64,000 bases of DNA, taken from IMG/VR virus record IMGVR_UViG_3300035034_002799, positions 1 to 64,000 of that record, one strand, 5' to 3'. Position 1 is the stretch's first letter; every line of letters begins with the position of its first letter. This document shows, in pieces, positions 42,436 to 51,041 of the stretch. A program made the position numbers and the translations under genes. The notes under the pieces were generated by a model, which was given only the letters and a program-made list of their open reading frames with translations, had not been told where the DNA came from and ran no database searches. Source of the stretch: a virus.

Positions 42436-43884
42436 ATGAAAAAGAAATATCTTCCTCTTGTAAATGAATTAGATAACACTAAATTGTTTAGAAAATTAAA
42501 AGAAATTAATAAAAACCTAAAAGAGGGTGTGTTCAATCCGCTCGAATCTGAAGGTATTACTATATCTGAAAAAGCAGATTCTGTGTCGTGTCGTTTCGGT
42601 ATTAACGAAAAGGATGAATTGTTTTTCGAATCTGAAAGATGTGACGAAGAAGAGAAAGAACAAGCAGTTTCTTTTATTAGGAATAATAAACTATTGGAAG
42701 TTGTATTAAAAAACATGAAAAAAGACCACGGTCCTGTTCAATTTGAAGCAGAATTCTTTCCAACTTATAACCATGAATTTAATGAAGAAAACCGTACTGT
42801 TTTTAACGCTGTTCCATATCATAAAGACCGTCTCGGTGAAGCTGGTGCTTTTGTTGTATATGACGCAAAGGTTTACGATGATGAACTAGGCAGATGGAAC
42901 GAAATGCCAGATAATGTTCGATTTGGTAAAAAACACTTTGCAGAAATTAAAGATGCAGATTGTAAACATTGTCGTGTTTACACAAGTGAAGATTTGAAGG
43001 TTGATCAACCTATTGGTCTTTCAGTTAATCTCGAATCTCTCAGAGAGTATTTTGAAGATGATGAAATGTTTGAAAGAGGAATAAAGATTTTAAATAGTGG
43101 TTGGAAAACTCCTGAATTCTTAAGATTAAAAAATGAGTTAAATCAAATCAAAGAACAATTAAACAACGATTTTACAAATTTTGCAGAATCCTCTTCTTCT
43201 TACTTTGGAAGTGAATTCCCTGAAGGATATGTTATTAATGTTGGTAATGGTCCTGAAAGATTCTCTTCTAAAATAAACACTTCTCGTTTTAATGAAGCAA
43301 AAGATTTTAACTGGTCTGTAAGAACTTCAACTAGTAAGATTGTTAAGGAATGCTATAAGAAACTAAAAAGAGAAGTTCTCCAACTTGGATTTAGAAACAG
43401 TTCAACTATTAATGAAATAATTAAAAAGAAAATGGGTAAAATTGAAGAAACTAACAACGACGAAACTTATATTGAAGCTATAGGTAATATTTTAGAATCT
43501 GTTGTTTCTCCAGATGCGACTTTTGATGGTATCAAAGAGAACGCTCAACGTATTATATACGAAGCTGAAAACTCTCTCGCTCAATTGGAAGCTCAGTTAG
43601 ATGAATATGATTATAGTTCTGATGTTCGTCGTAAGACTGTTAGACGAATGGGAAAAGCAAAAGAAGTTATAAGTAAATTAAAAAATTCGTTTGTTAACAA
43701 TCAACTAGAAGGATATGAATATCTTGTTAGTGGTTTTATGGAAGTATTTAATAATCAATTAAATATCCCAGAGAGACCAGTTAAAGAAAAAGCACCAGTG
43801 ATAAATATAGTAAAAGAAAGTTATAAAGAAAATTGTCCTAAGATTTATAAAAGAATTTCCAATGCAATTTGGAGCAAGGAGTAA
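42436..43884 (+). CDS. ligase-like nucleotidyltransferase domain protein, late
   Basis: A 482-aa protein. Its N-terminal 300 residues show the motif order of ATP-dependent ligases: SEKADSVS (K46, motif I with Ser for the usual Gly), FFESER (Ia-like), FEAEFFP (103-109, III-like), EGYVINV (263-269, IV) and FSSKI with K279 (V). The remainder is helical. It could be an RNA or DNA ligase-like enzyme, or a structural descendant. A late promoter and SD ggag argue for late expression. Motifs were read by eye; no close relative is claimed. Confidence 0.5.
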   Translation: MKKKYLPLVNELDNTKLFRKLKEINKNLKEGVFNPLESEGITISEKADSVSCRFGINEKDELFFESERCDEEEKEQAVSFIRNNKLLEVVLKNMKKDHGPVQFEAEFFPTYNHEFNEENRTVFNAVPYHKDRLGEAGAFVVYDAKVYDDELGRWNEMPDNVRFGKKHFAEIKDADCKHCRVYTSEDLKVDQPIGLSVNLESLREYFEDDEMFERGIKILNSGWKTPEFLRLKNELNQIKEQLNNDFTNFAESSSSYFGSEFPEGYVINVGNGPERFSSKINTSRFNEAKDFNWSVRTSTSKIVKECYKKLKREVLQLGFRNSSTINEIIKKKMGKIEETNNDETYIEAIGNILESVVSPDATFDGIKENAQRIIYEAENSLAQLEAQLDEYDYSSDVRRKTVRRMGKAKEVISKLKNSFVNNQLEGYEYLVSGFMEVFNNQLNIPERPVKEKAPVINIVKESYKENCPKIYKRISNAIWSKE

Positions 43885-43885
43885 C

Positions 43886-44020
43886 ATGATAATTAAAAGA
43901 TTTCTTAACGGAAGAGCCGTAAACAAACAGCGGGTTCATCGTCAACTCAATAAAGAACAGATTGACGAGAGACTTGATCAAAGAAAGAAAAAAGGCTGCG
44001 GGTGTGGTAGGAAAAAATAA
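43886..44020 (+). CDS. 44-aa basic protein ending in a CGCG motif
   Basis: A small ORF with strong SD (aaggag, six bases spacing) directly after the ligase-like gene. It begins MIIKRFLNGRAV and ends KKKGCGCGRKK, so two Cys lie in a Lys-rich tail. Could bind metal or nucleic acid. It lies upstream of the ribonucleotide reductase gene. Family unknown. Confidence 0.6.
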   Translation: MIIKRFLNGRAVNKQRVHRQLNKEQIDERLDQRKKKGCGCGRKK

Positions 44021-44218
44021 TAAATAAAATTGGCAATGAACCTCAAATAGTTCATGATATAATAGGAACTCGTCATTACAATAAGTGGTGGCGAGTTGCT
44101 TATTTATATACCACATATAGTGTGATTTTACTTTTTATAGGAAAGAAAAAAGTATAATGAAATGTCACATGGCGGTAATAAATATCATGCACGAACCAAT
44201 ATTAGGAGGTATCAGAGA

Positions 44219-47200
44219 ATGTCAATAAAGGCACTAGCAGACTACACGCAATACAGTAAATACGCGAGATTTCAAAAAGAAAAAAAGAGAAGAGAAACGT
44301 GGAACGAACAAGTTGAGCGAGTGTTCAATATGCATGAAAAGAAGTTTGGTAGCAAGCTTGATGATATTAGAGAAGAATTTGAATGGGCAAAAGAACAAGT
44401 TAAAAAGAAAAGAATTTTAGGCTCACAGAGAGCACTTCAATTTGGTGGCGATCCTATTCTATCTAAGCCAGCCAAGATGTATAACTGTTTTAGAAAAAAT
44501 ACCACATTCATTACAAGTGATGGTGTAAAGTCATTTGAAGATTATGAAAATGGAGATTCTGTTAACGTTTTGACTCATACAGGAAGTTGGAAACCTGCAA
44601 TAGTTAAGAGTTATGGGGAACAGGTAGTATACCCAATTAGTTTCAATAAAGGAAAAAGTAAAGATTTTACTGTATGGGCTACTGGTGATCATACTTGGAT
44701 TCTAAAGGACGGATCAAAAACTACTGATCTTACCGAAGGTAATCAACTTATTAGCCAGCCAAATATTTTCAATGACTGGTCCTACGAAGAAGCAACTCCA
44801 GAGGAGAGACTTTATTGGGCTTATGGTTTAGTATATGGTGATGGTACTTGTATCCAAGATAAAAATGGAATTAATAAATATTCTATGATTAGACTTTGCG
44901 GGTCTGATAAAAAATACGCACCCCGTTTTGAGGAATTAGGATTTAAGACATCAACAAACCATTCTCTAAATGGTGATTTTTATGCTTATACAGGGTCATA
45001 CCTTAAACAATTACCTAACCCAGAAATAGATTCTATTGAGTTGATTAGAGCATTTGTTCGTGGGTTTTTAGACGCTGATGGTGAGAAAAATAGTAGTTTC
45101 AATGGAACAGGTAGTATGTTTGTTTCAATTCAGCAATCTAAAAAGGAAGCTCAAGAGTTTATCAGAAATGTTTTCCCTATAGTTGGTGCATATGTGTTGT
45201 CTGAAACAGAAATTAACAGAGAAACTAATTTAGGAAAACACGATGCGGTATTATTTAGAATATCAACCTCTTGTGAGGGATCATCGCCAATCTGGAAGGT
45301 AAATAATATTGATAAATCTTGGAATAAAAAAGAGATTGTTTGGTGTCTTGAAGTTGAAGATGATCATAGTTTTGTAATGCCTAATGGAGTGGTTACTGGT
45401 AACTGTACCGTCTCGTATGTTGACCGCCCAAGGTTTTTTCAAGAATGTATGTACTTATTACTTTGTGGATGTGGTACTGGATTCTCTGTCCAAAAACACC
45501 ATATCGCAAAATTACCAAAAGTAGGTCCACGTAATAAAGGAACCAAAACTTTTATTATACCTGACACAATTGAAGGATGGGCAGACGCTATTGGTGTACT
45601 TATGAGTTCTTATTTTATTAATGATGATGATAAAGGTTATTTTGCATATGATTATGGAACTGAGCTTGATAATTTTTCTGGTTACGAAGTAGAGTTTGAT
45701 TTTTCACAAATCCGCACGCGAGGAGCTTCTATTAGTTGGGGAGGTAAAGCACCAGGACCTGATGGGCTTAAAACCTCTATCAATAAAATTTCAACACTTC
45801 TTGATTTAGCAGTTCATGAAGGTAAAAAATCCCTTCGTCCTATCGAAGCATATGATATTATCATGCATTCATCAGATGCTGTTCTTTCTGGTGGTATTCG
45901 CCGCTCCGCTACCATTTGTTTGTTCTCGCCAGATGACGAAGAAATGATTGACGCGAAAACAGGTGACTGGTTTATTAAGAACCCACAAAGAGGACGTTCA
46001 AACAATTCAGTACTTCTTATCCGTAATGAAACCACTGCTGCACAATTTTCTAATCTTATGAAAAGTGTTAAAGAGTTCGGCGAACCAGGTTTTGTTTGGT
46101 CTGATGATACAGAACTTTTAGTAAATCCTTGCGTCGAAATAGGCATGAGAGCATACACAGAGGATGGTGAAAGTGGTTGGCAATTTTGCAATTTATGTGA
46201 AATTAACGGAAAGAAATCATCTGATGAAACCGCATTCCTTGATCAGTGCCGCGCTGCTGCTATTTTAGGAACCCTACAAGCTGCTTATGACGAGTTTGGT
46301 TACCTCACAGATGCAACTAGTAAGATCGTCAAGAAAGAGGCTTTATTGGGTGTTTCTATGACTGGTATGATGGATAACCCACATATTACTTTTGATCCAG
46401 AAATTCAAAAGAAGGGTGCAAAAATTATTCTAGATATTAATGAAAGAATTGCTGCTAAAATAGGAATAAACAAATGCGCTCGTGCCACATGCGTTAAACC
46501 CGCTGGTACAACTTCATGTATTTTAGGGTCTGCTTCGGGTGTACACCCACATCATGCCAAAAGATACCTGCGTAGAGTCCAAGCAAACAAACTTGAGTTT
46601 CCCGCTCAGCATTTTGAAAAAATAAACCCGCATGCCGTAGAGGAATCAGTATGGAGCAATAACGGCACTGATGTTGTTATTACTTTCTTGTGTGAAGTAC
46701 CTGATGGTGCGAAAACTAAAAATCAAGTAAATGCTATTAGTCTTCTTGAACATGTCAAATCAACTCAGCAAAATTGGGTTGAAGCTGGTACTCGTTATGA
46801 CTCATGTGTAGCTCCTTGGTTACGTCATAACGTAAGTAACACTATTAATGTTAAACCAGATGAATGGAAGGATGTTGAAAACTTTATTTACAAAAACCGT
46901 AAATGGTTTGCTGGTATTTCCCTCCTCTCCCATTCTGGAGATAAAGATTATCCACAGGCACCGTTTACTACTGTTTACACTCCCCAAGAAATGGTTAAGG
47001 AATATGGAGACGGCGCAATGATGGCATCAGGTCTTATTGTTGATGGCTTACATGCTTTTGATAACAATCTTTGGAAAGCATGTGATTGTGTTCTAGGAGT
47101 TGGTGAGAAAATTAAACTATTAGAAGCCCCAGAAGAACCAGTGTTACCTGCTAAAAATGGTTATACCATTAAAGAATGGAAAGAAAAACTTACTAAATAC

Positions 47201-47524
47201 GGCGAAGAAATGGAAAGCTATCATTTTAATCTTGTCTCATGGATGAAGAGCCTTGATAAAGTCGAATGGGTTCGCCGTGTTAAGCAGTTTGCTGATCGTT
47301 ACGTAGATCATGACGTGCGCCGTTGTACTTATTTATTGAAAGACGTTCACAACTGGAAACTTTGGTGTGATCTAAAACGTGAGTATAGTGATATTGATTG
47401 GGTAGATGTTGTAGAAGAAAGTTATGAACTTGATGTTTCTACTATCTCAGGAGAAGCTTGTGCAGGCGGCAAGTGTGATATAGGTGACTTGGGTAAAGCA
47501 ATCGAACAGGCTAATAAAAAATAG
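44219..47524 (+). CDS. nrdJ: class II (adenosylcobalamin) ribonucleotide reductase with intein
   Basis: Single-chain, B12-dependent reductase making deoxynucleotides. Without intein 44486-45403 it is 795 aa, near the monomeric RTPR (about 740). Visible: GSQRALQFGG, CTVSYVDRP after splicing, GGIRRSATI, NPCVEIGM with the radical Cys, QFCNLCEING, CVKPAGT and a C-terminal CAGGKC redox pair. No NrdB is present. ATG 44219 follows aggagg; the longer ATG at 44162 has no SD and lies only three bases after a TATAAT (44153-44158). Small Cys-rich ORFs flank it on both sides. Confidence 0.92.
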   Translation: MSIKALADYTQYSKYARFQKEKKRRETWNEQVERVFNMHEKKFGSKLDDIREEFEWAKEQVKKKRILGSQRALQFGGDPILSKPAKMYNCFRKNTTFITSDGVKSFEDYENGDSVNVLTHTGSWKPAIVKSYGEQVVYPISFNKGKSKDFTVWATGDHTWILKDGSKTTDLTEGNQLISQPNIFNDWSYEEATPEERLYWAYGLVYGDGTCIQDKNGINKYSMIRLCGSDKKYAPRFEELGFKTSTNHSLNGDFYAYTGSYLKQLPNPEIDSIELIRAFVRGFLDADGEKNSSFNGTGSMFVSIQQSKKEAQEFIRNVFPIVGAYVLSETEINRETNLGKHDAVLFRISTSCEGSSPIWKVNNIDKSWNKKEIVWCLEVEDDHSFVMPNGVVTGNCTVSYVDRPRFFQECMYLLLCGCGTGFSVQKHHIAKLPKVGPRNKGTKTFIIPDTIEGWADAIGVLMSSYFINDDDKGYFAYDYGTELDNFSGYEVEFDFSQIRTRGASISWGGKAPGPDGLKTSINKISTLLDLAVHEGKKSLRPIEAYDIIMHSSDAVLSGGIRRSATICLFSPDDEEMIDAKTGDWFIKNPQRGRSNNSVLLIRNETTAAQFSNLMKSVKEFGEPGFVWSDDTELLVNPCVEIGMRAYTEDGESGWQFCNLCEINGKKSSDETAFLDQCRAAAILGTLQAAYDEFGYLTDATSKIVKKEALLGVSMTGMMDNPHITFDPEIQKKGAKIILDINERIAAKIGINKCARATCVKPAGTTSCILGSASGVHPHHAKRYLRRVQANKLEFPAQHFEKINPHAVEESVWSNNGTDVVITFLCEVPDGAKTKNQVNAISLLEHVKSTQQNWVEAGTRYDSCVAPWLRHNVSNTINVKPDEWKDVENFIYKNRKWFAGISLLSHSGDKDYPQAPFTTVYTPQEMVKEYGDGAMMASGLIVDGLHAFDNNLWKACDCVLGVGEKIKLLEAPEEPVLPAKNGYTIKEWKEKLTKYGEEMESYHFNLVSWMKSLDKVEWVRRVKQFADRYVDHDVRRCTYLLKDVHNWKLWCDLKREYSDIDWVDVVEESYELDVSTISGEACAGGKCDIGDLGKAIEQANKK
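44486..45403 (+). mobile_element. LAGLIDADG intein in NrdJ (306 aa)
   Basis: Begins with Cys after the extein Asn of MYN, has block B ATGDHTWIL, LAGLIDADG helices AYGLVYGDG and VRGFLDADGE with both Asp, and ends NGVVTGN before Cys of CTVSY. The penultimate His is Gly. Insertion is right before a conserved RNR Cys, a common RIR1 intein position. Confidence 0.93.
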
Positions 47525-47692
47525 ATGAATAATATTAATAAAGCAGCAGAACCTCTCTCAAGAGAAACTCTTCTTAAGAGAGGTTCGTGTTGTAACTTGG
47601 GTTGTGTAAATTGTCCATGGGGGTTTAAAAAGGAAAATAAAGAAACAATTCGTTTTCCTCAATTTAGCGACAACGAATGTAGGACGAAATAA
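47525..47692 (+). CDS. 55-aa Cys-rich protein, DUF5522-like
   Basis: Starts at the base after the nrdJ stop. The 55 aa contain LLKRGSCCNLGCVNCPWGF, matching the RG-x-CC-x-x-x-C-x-x-CP pattern of DUF5522 proteins, which probably bind a metal. A nested inverted repeat (aacctctc...gagaggtt with aagag/ctctt inside, 47550-47585) lies in the coding DNA. No classical SD; coupled translation with nrdJ is likely. A link to RNR is suggested only by position. Confidence 0.7.
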   Translation: MNNINKAAEPLSRETLLKRGSCCNLGCVNCPWGFKKENKETIRFPQFSDNECRTK

Positions 47693-47759
47693 GGTGATGG
47701 TTAGTCAAAATAAGATAAATTTGACGAGAAGTATGTTATAATCTTTAAAGGAGTATGTT

Positions 47760-48005
47760 ATGAAAATTAGTGATGTCCAGAATCTTATTGCTTTATCCCG
47801 TCAGGGTGTTAAGGTTCTTGCCGAAAATGTAGACGCTCAACAGGGAGCACAAGCTTTTGCCTCAATTGCTGCGGTTGAACAGTGGGTAAATACCATGATT
47901 GAACAACATCAACAGAACCAGACAGCTAATGCTGATGAAAACGGTCAAGGAGTTGAAGTGGTTGAAGTTAAAGACGAAGAAGTATTTAATAAGTCTGAAA
48001 GTTAA
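47760..48005 (+). CDS. hypothetical protein
   Basis: An 81-aa protein with a helical N-terminal two thirds (KISDVQNLIALSRQG and a Gln/His-rich turn) and an acidic tail. SD aaaggag and a TATAAT at 47737-47742 precede it. A direct repeat agtatgttat flanks the -10/SD region (47732 and 47752). Family unknown. Confidence 0.65.
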   Translation: MKISDVQNLIALSRQGVKVLAENVDAQQGAQAFASIAAVEQWVNTMIEQHQQNQTANADENGQGVEVVEVKDEEVFNKSES

Positions 48006-48018
48006 TCGACCGAATGGT

Positions 48019-48771
48019 ATGAGAAAACTAGCTTATCTTGTAACTTTTGGTAAAACTTTCTTTTATCAGCTTGCTGAATTGTCAATAGAGAGTCTGTTAA
48101 AGACTGGTTTTGATGGTGATATAGTTGTTTTGTCTCAGCACCCTTATAAATTTAAGGGCGCAGAGACAATTCTATTAGATAGAGATTTTAAACACAAATA
48201 CGAACCTCATATGTGTCGCGCACGGCTTCATGAGTATATTGACATGTCCAAATATGATGTTGTTCTTTATATTGATACTGATGTCATTGCTATTAGAGAC
48301 ACAACACCTATACTCGAAGATACTATGAATAATAATTGTTTTTCTGTATTTACAGCACCAACTAGACTTCATAAACTTTGGCATTATGCAACCATGGATA
48401 AACCTCAACGAGATAAATTTATCAATAGTGAGACTCCATCAATTTGTAGTGGGGTTTATGCTCTTCCAGCTAATCAAGTAGAGGAAACTTTTAAACTTTG
48501 GCTAGATATTTTTGAAAATAGAATATCCAACCCCGATTTGTTTGTATGTGATCAGAACGTATTATGCGAGGCAATATACACAGAACAATTGAAATCTAAT
48601 CTTCTTCCCAACAAATGGTTATTTTATCCTAAGTATCATAAAGAAGAAAAGGGCACTGAGTTATTAATCCATCACTGTGCCCAAAGTCGATATGTTTTAA
48701 AATATAAATATCTTGAGGAACGTTTGGGAAAGGTAACAGATGATTATCAAAAAACCAGGACACAAAAATAA
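48019..48771 (+). CDS. GT8-like glycosyltransferase
   Basis: A 250-aa GT-A enzyme with LAYLVTFG at the start and YIDTDVIAI (about 81-89), the D-x-D metal site of glycogenin-type GT8. CSGVYALPA and LIHHCAQ (a late His) fit the family. ATG 48019 is chosen; the longer frame from 47899 runs inside the previous gene. SD is weak. It overlaps the next transferase by 32 bases. Confidence 0.75.
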   Translation: MRKLAYLVTFGKTFFYQLAELSIESLLKTGFDGDIVVLSQHPYKFKGAETILLDRDFKHKYEPHMCRARLHEYIDMSKYDVVLYIDTDVIAIRDTTPILEDTMNNNCFSVFTAPTRLHKLWHYATMDKPQRDKFINSETPSICSGVYALPANQVEETFKLWLDIFENRISNPDLFVCDQNVLCEAIYTEQLKSNLLPNKWLFYPKYHKEEKGTELLIHHCAQSRYVLKYKYLEERLGKVTDDYQKTRTQK

Positions 48772-49609
48772 ATTAGAAACAGTTGTTCCAGTTAATCCTA
48801 AAAAATCAACTGGAAAAGAGAAACCAATTCAGAAGTTTCCTTCTGTCGAGATTGGATGCTTTGCTTTCCGTTATCCTCGTCGTACATGGTGGCAGCTATC
48901 AAGTATTGCTGGTCAAGTTGCGTCTAAGGGTATCCAAGTACCTGATATAAAATTTACTTTGAACCTACACGAATCTGACCCTGGTCGTGATATGTGGGAA
49001 CTCCTTATTGATACCTTTTCTCCATTAATTGATTTGAATGTGCGTTGGTGGGACACTGAGGATTTTTTCAGAAGAGCCACTACTAGAACAAGAGATATCA
49101 AAGAGGCAACTGGAGATTTTCTTTTATTTGTTGATTCGGACCAAGTTTGGCACCCAGAATTTTTCTCGACGCTTGCTCCTTTCATGAAGCAATATGATGA
49201 AGAAAACGAAGGTCGTTGTATCGCTCACTGGCGATATACAATGTCAATCGAAGATGGGAATAACATTGTAGATACTGAGGAATATATTGATTCTCCAGTT
49301 AAAAACTGGTTTGGTAAATTAAAGTCAGTACCCCATAAAGTCATTTCTGGTGCTAGGGGAGCGGGAGGTTTTCAATTAGTGAACACTCGATTACTTAGAG
49401 AAAGAGGAATAGACACATACGGTAACCCAAATAAAGACCGCCCAGCAAATGCTAAAGTACATTACAAAACCAAAACCGAAATGCATTTTAGAGCAAGAAT
49501 TGGAGGGATTTATAGAAAACATTGTAATCTTTTCAAACCCTTCTATCATATCAACCACTTCCGAGCAGATGACCGCCTAGTGAAGATGGACGAAAATTAC
49601 TTATTTTAG
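48740..49609 (+). CDS. glycosyltransferase-like protein (GT-A type)
   Basis: A 289-aa protein with a basic N-terminal tail (1-30), then a GT-A core with LLFVDSDQVW (about 132-141) as D-x-D site and SGARGAGGFQLVNT as a possible acceptor loop. SD gggaaagg. No signal or membrane segment was seen. Acceptor unknown; could act with the GT8-like neighbour on the same glycan. Confidence 0.65.
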   Translation: MIIKKPGHKNKLETVVPVNPKKSTGKEKPIQKFPSVEIGCFAFRYPRRTWWQLSSIAGQVASKGIQVPDIKFTLNLHESDPGRDMWELLIDTFSPLIDLNVRWWDTEDFFRRATTRTRDIKEATGDFLLFVDSDQVWHPEFFSTLAPFMKQYDEENEGRCIAHWRYTMSIEDGNNIVDTEEYIDSPVKNWFGKLKSVPHKVISGARGAGGFQLVNTRLLRERGIDTYGNPNKDRPANAKVHYKTKTEMHFRARIGGIYRKHCNLFKPFYHINHFRADDRLVKMDENYLF

Positions 49610-49612
49610 AAC

Positions 49613-49640
49613 TTGACTGTTAAATAAATTAGTGTATAAT
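49613..49640 (+). promoter_or_regulatory. sigma70-like promoter of the HNH operon
   Basis: TTGACT (49613-49618), 16-base spacer, TATAAT (49635-49640), directly after the glycosyltransferase stop. Confidence 0.8.
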
Positions 49641-49641
49641 A

Positions 49642-49672
49642 CTAAAACAGAATGGCACCCATCCTGTTTTAG
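49642..49672 (+). promoter_or_regulatory. long 5' hairpin or operator before the HNH gene
   Basis: ctaaaacag pairs with ctgttttag (nine bases) and atgg with ccat inside, closed by a three-base loop. It begins one base after the -10, so it covers the RNA start. An alternative hairpin catcct/aggatg overlaps its right arm. No T run follows. Confidence 0.6.
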
Positions 49673-49695
49673 GATGATATTACAAAGGAGAACCC

Positions 49696-50271
49696 ATGCG
49701 TTGTATGGTACTAAATCAAGATTATCAGCTTCTTGACATCGCCAATTGGACGGACGCGATCCATCTTGTTCTAGATGATAAAGCTACTGCAATTGCTCAT
49801 TATGATGAAGTAATCCATTCTGCGTATAATGAATATCAGCTACCTGCGGTTATGGTTATGAATTACTATATTCGCAGCAAAAAGAAAAATAAAATGTTCT
49901 CAGCAGCAACGAAACGAAACGTGTTCGTGCGTGACAATTTTATTTGTATGTATTGTGGTATTCCAGTTACTTTGAACTCTGGTACGCTTGATCATGTTAT
50001 TCCAACTTGTAGAGGTGGTCCAAATGTAATTACTAATGTTATATGTTCGTGTAAGACGTGTAACAACCGTAAAGATGATAAAACTGCTGAGGAATACTAC
50101 TCATGGGCTAAGAAGACAAAGGCTATGGACCCAGAAAACTGTAAGCTTTCATCCCCTCCTCGTTCTTTGACCGAAGAGGAAAAGATACGTGTATTGCTTA
50201 AAAAGTTTAAGAGTAAAGAACGTAAGGTTTGGTTAAAGTGTTTGAAAGATAAGGGTATTTCTTTATGGTAA
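49696..50271 (+). CDS. HNH endonuclease
   Basis: A 191-aa protein. The HNH site spans about 77-140: NVFVRDNFICMYCG (zinc Cys pair), TLDHVIPTCRGG with catalytic D-H, and CSCKTCNNRKDDKT with the second Cys pair and Asn. An N-terminal 70-residue domain (CMVLNQDYQ, WTDAIHLVL) is typical of phage and bacterial free-standing HNH proteins. SD aaaggag. It may be a homing enzyme or a repair nuclease; no intron is next to it. Confidence 0.85.
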   Translation: MRCMVLNQDYQLLDIANWTDAIHLVLDDKATAIAHYDEVIHSAYNEYQLPAVMVMNYYIRSKKKNKMFSAATKRNVFVRDNFICMYCGIPVTLNSGTLDHVIPTCRGGPNVITNVICSCKTCNNRKDDKTAEEYYSWAKKTKAMDPENCKLSSPPRSLTEEEKIRVLLKKFKSKERKVWLKCLKDKGISLW

Positions 50272-50546
50272 GAGGGAAAGATTTCCACCTAGCTAGATTA
50301 GTCGGTTTAAATCCTAGAGCACAAAACATACTAGACCACTTCAACAACGGTCTACTCATCCGTGAATATGACGAGATGGGTAGACCGTTGTGTCATGCTC
50401 CTAATGGAAAACAAGCTATATTTTGTGTTGCTCCAGATTTTTCTTGGCAAGGTTGGATGGTTTTAGATGATGATGTTAGGTTCGAAGAAGAAGAAAAAAG
50501 AATCCATGATATAATGAAATCTGTACAGGAGAATCCTGATGGCTAA
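50265..50546 (+). CDS. hypothetical small protein
   Basis: A 93-aa protein, overlapping the HNH stop by seven bases. SWQGWMVLDDD near residues 59-69 resembles PFQGWFDLDKK in the next gene, so both may share a small beta fold. Acidic helical C-terminus. Family unknown. Confidence 0.65.
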   Translation: MVRGKDFHLARLVGLNPRAQNILDHFNNGLLIREYDEMGRPLCHAPNGKQAIFCVAPDFSWQGWMVLDDDVRFEEEEKRIHDIMKSVQENPDG

Positions 50547-50787
50547 AAATCAAGATCGTGGAATGATCAAGTTAAGAAAAGGAATAATAGGAAATTTACA
50601 TCCTACCTTAACATTTTTAGATAAGGATGATATTCCTTTTCAAGGATGGTTCGACCTTGATAAGAAGTTCTTTTATATTGAATATGGAACTATAAATAGT
50701 GGACAATATGAACGTGGCGTAATTACAACTGATGTCGATAGCGTTGTTCATGATATAAAAGAATGGCAAAGGGAGCAAGCTAAATGA
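50539..50787 (+). CDS. hypothetical small protein
   Basis: An 82-aa protein with SD caggag inside the previous gene and an eight-base overlap. PFQGWFDLDKKFFYIEYG (33-50) is the shared motif with its neighbour. A helical end VVHDIKEWQREQAK follows. Family unknown. Confidence 0.65.
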   Translation: MAKNQDRGMIKLRKGIIGNLHPTLTFLDKDDIPFQGWFDLDKKFFYIEYGTINSGQYERGVITTDVDSVVHDIKEWQREQAK

Positions 50788-51041
50788 TAAAATATTTTTT
50801 TGAGCCAGATGAAAAAATCGAAATTGGCGTTTATAGTGATGATAGAAATCACTCTGATATTATTAACAAAGTCAGTGATATTTTAGGTTATTCTTTTGAA
50901 CCAGGACATGATGTTGATATTACTTTAGATGTAGACGATATTAGTCTAGATAGAGATGTTGTAATCTTCTACCGTCATATATTTACAGAAGAATTACTTG
51001 ATCTAACATCTGATGGGATTGGTGTGTATATTGTTAAATGA
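50784..51041 (+). CDS. hypothetical small acidic protein
   Basis: An 85-aa protein, Asp-rich with alternating hydrophobic strands (VDITLDVDDISLDRDVVIFY). SD gggag; four-base overlaps at both ends show it is in one operon with the nuclease gene that follows. Family unknown. Confidence 0.65.
   Translation: MIKYFFEPDEKIEIGVYSDDRNHSDIINKVSDILGYSFEPGHDVDITLDVDDISLDRDVVIFYRHIFTEELLDLTSDGIGVYIVK

Noticed and set aside
44101-44108. TATTTATA as a minus-strand late promoter
   Set aside because: No minus-strand gene follows; chance match in AT-rich DNA.
47550-47585. Nested inverted repeat as terminator
   Set aside because: Lies inside the 55-aa coding frame and no T run follows.
49696-50271. HNH as part of a group I intron
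   Set aside because: Neighbouring genes are uninterrupted and the ORF has its own promoter and SD.
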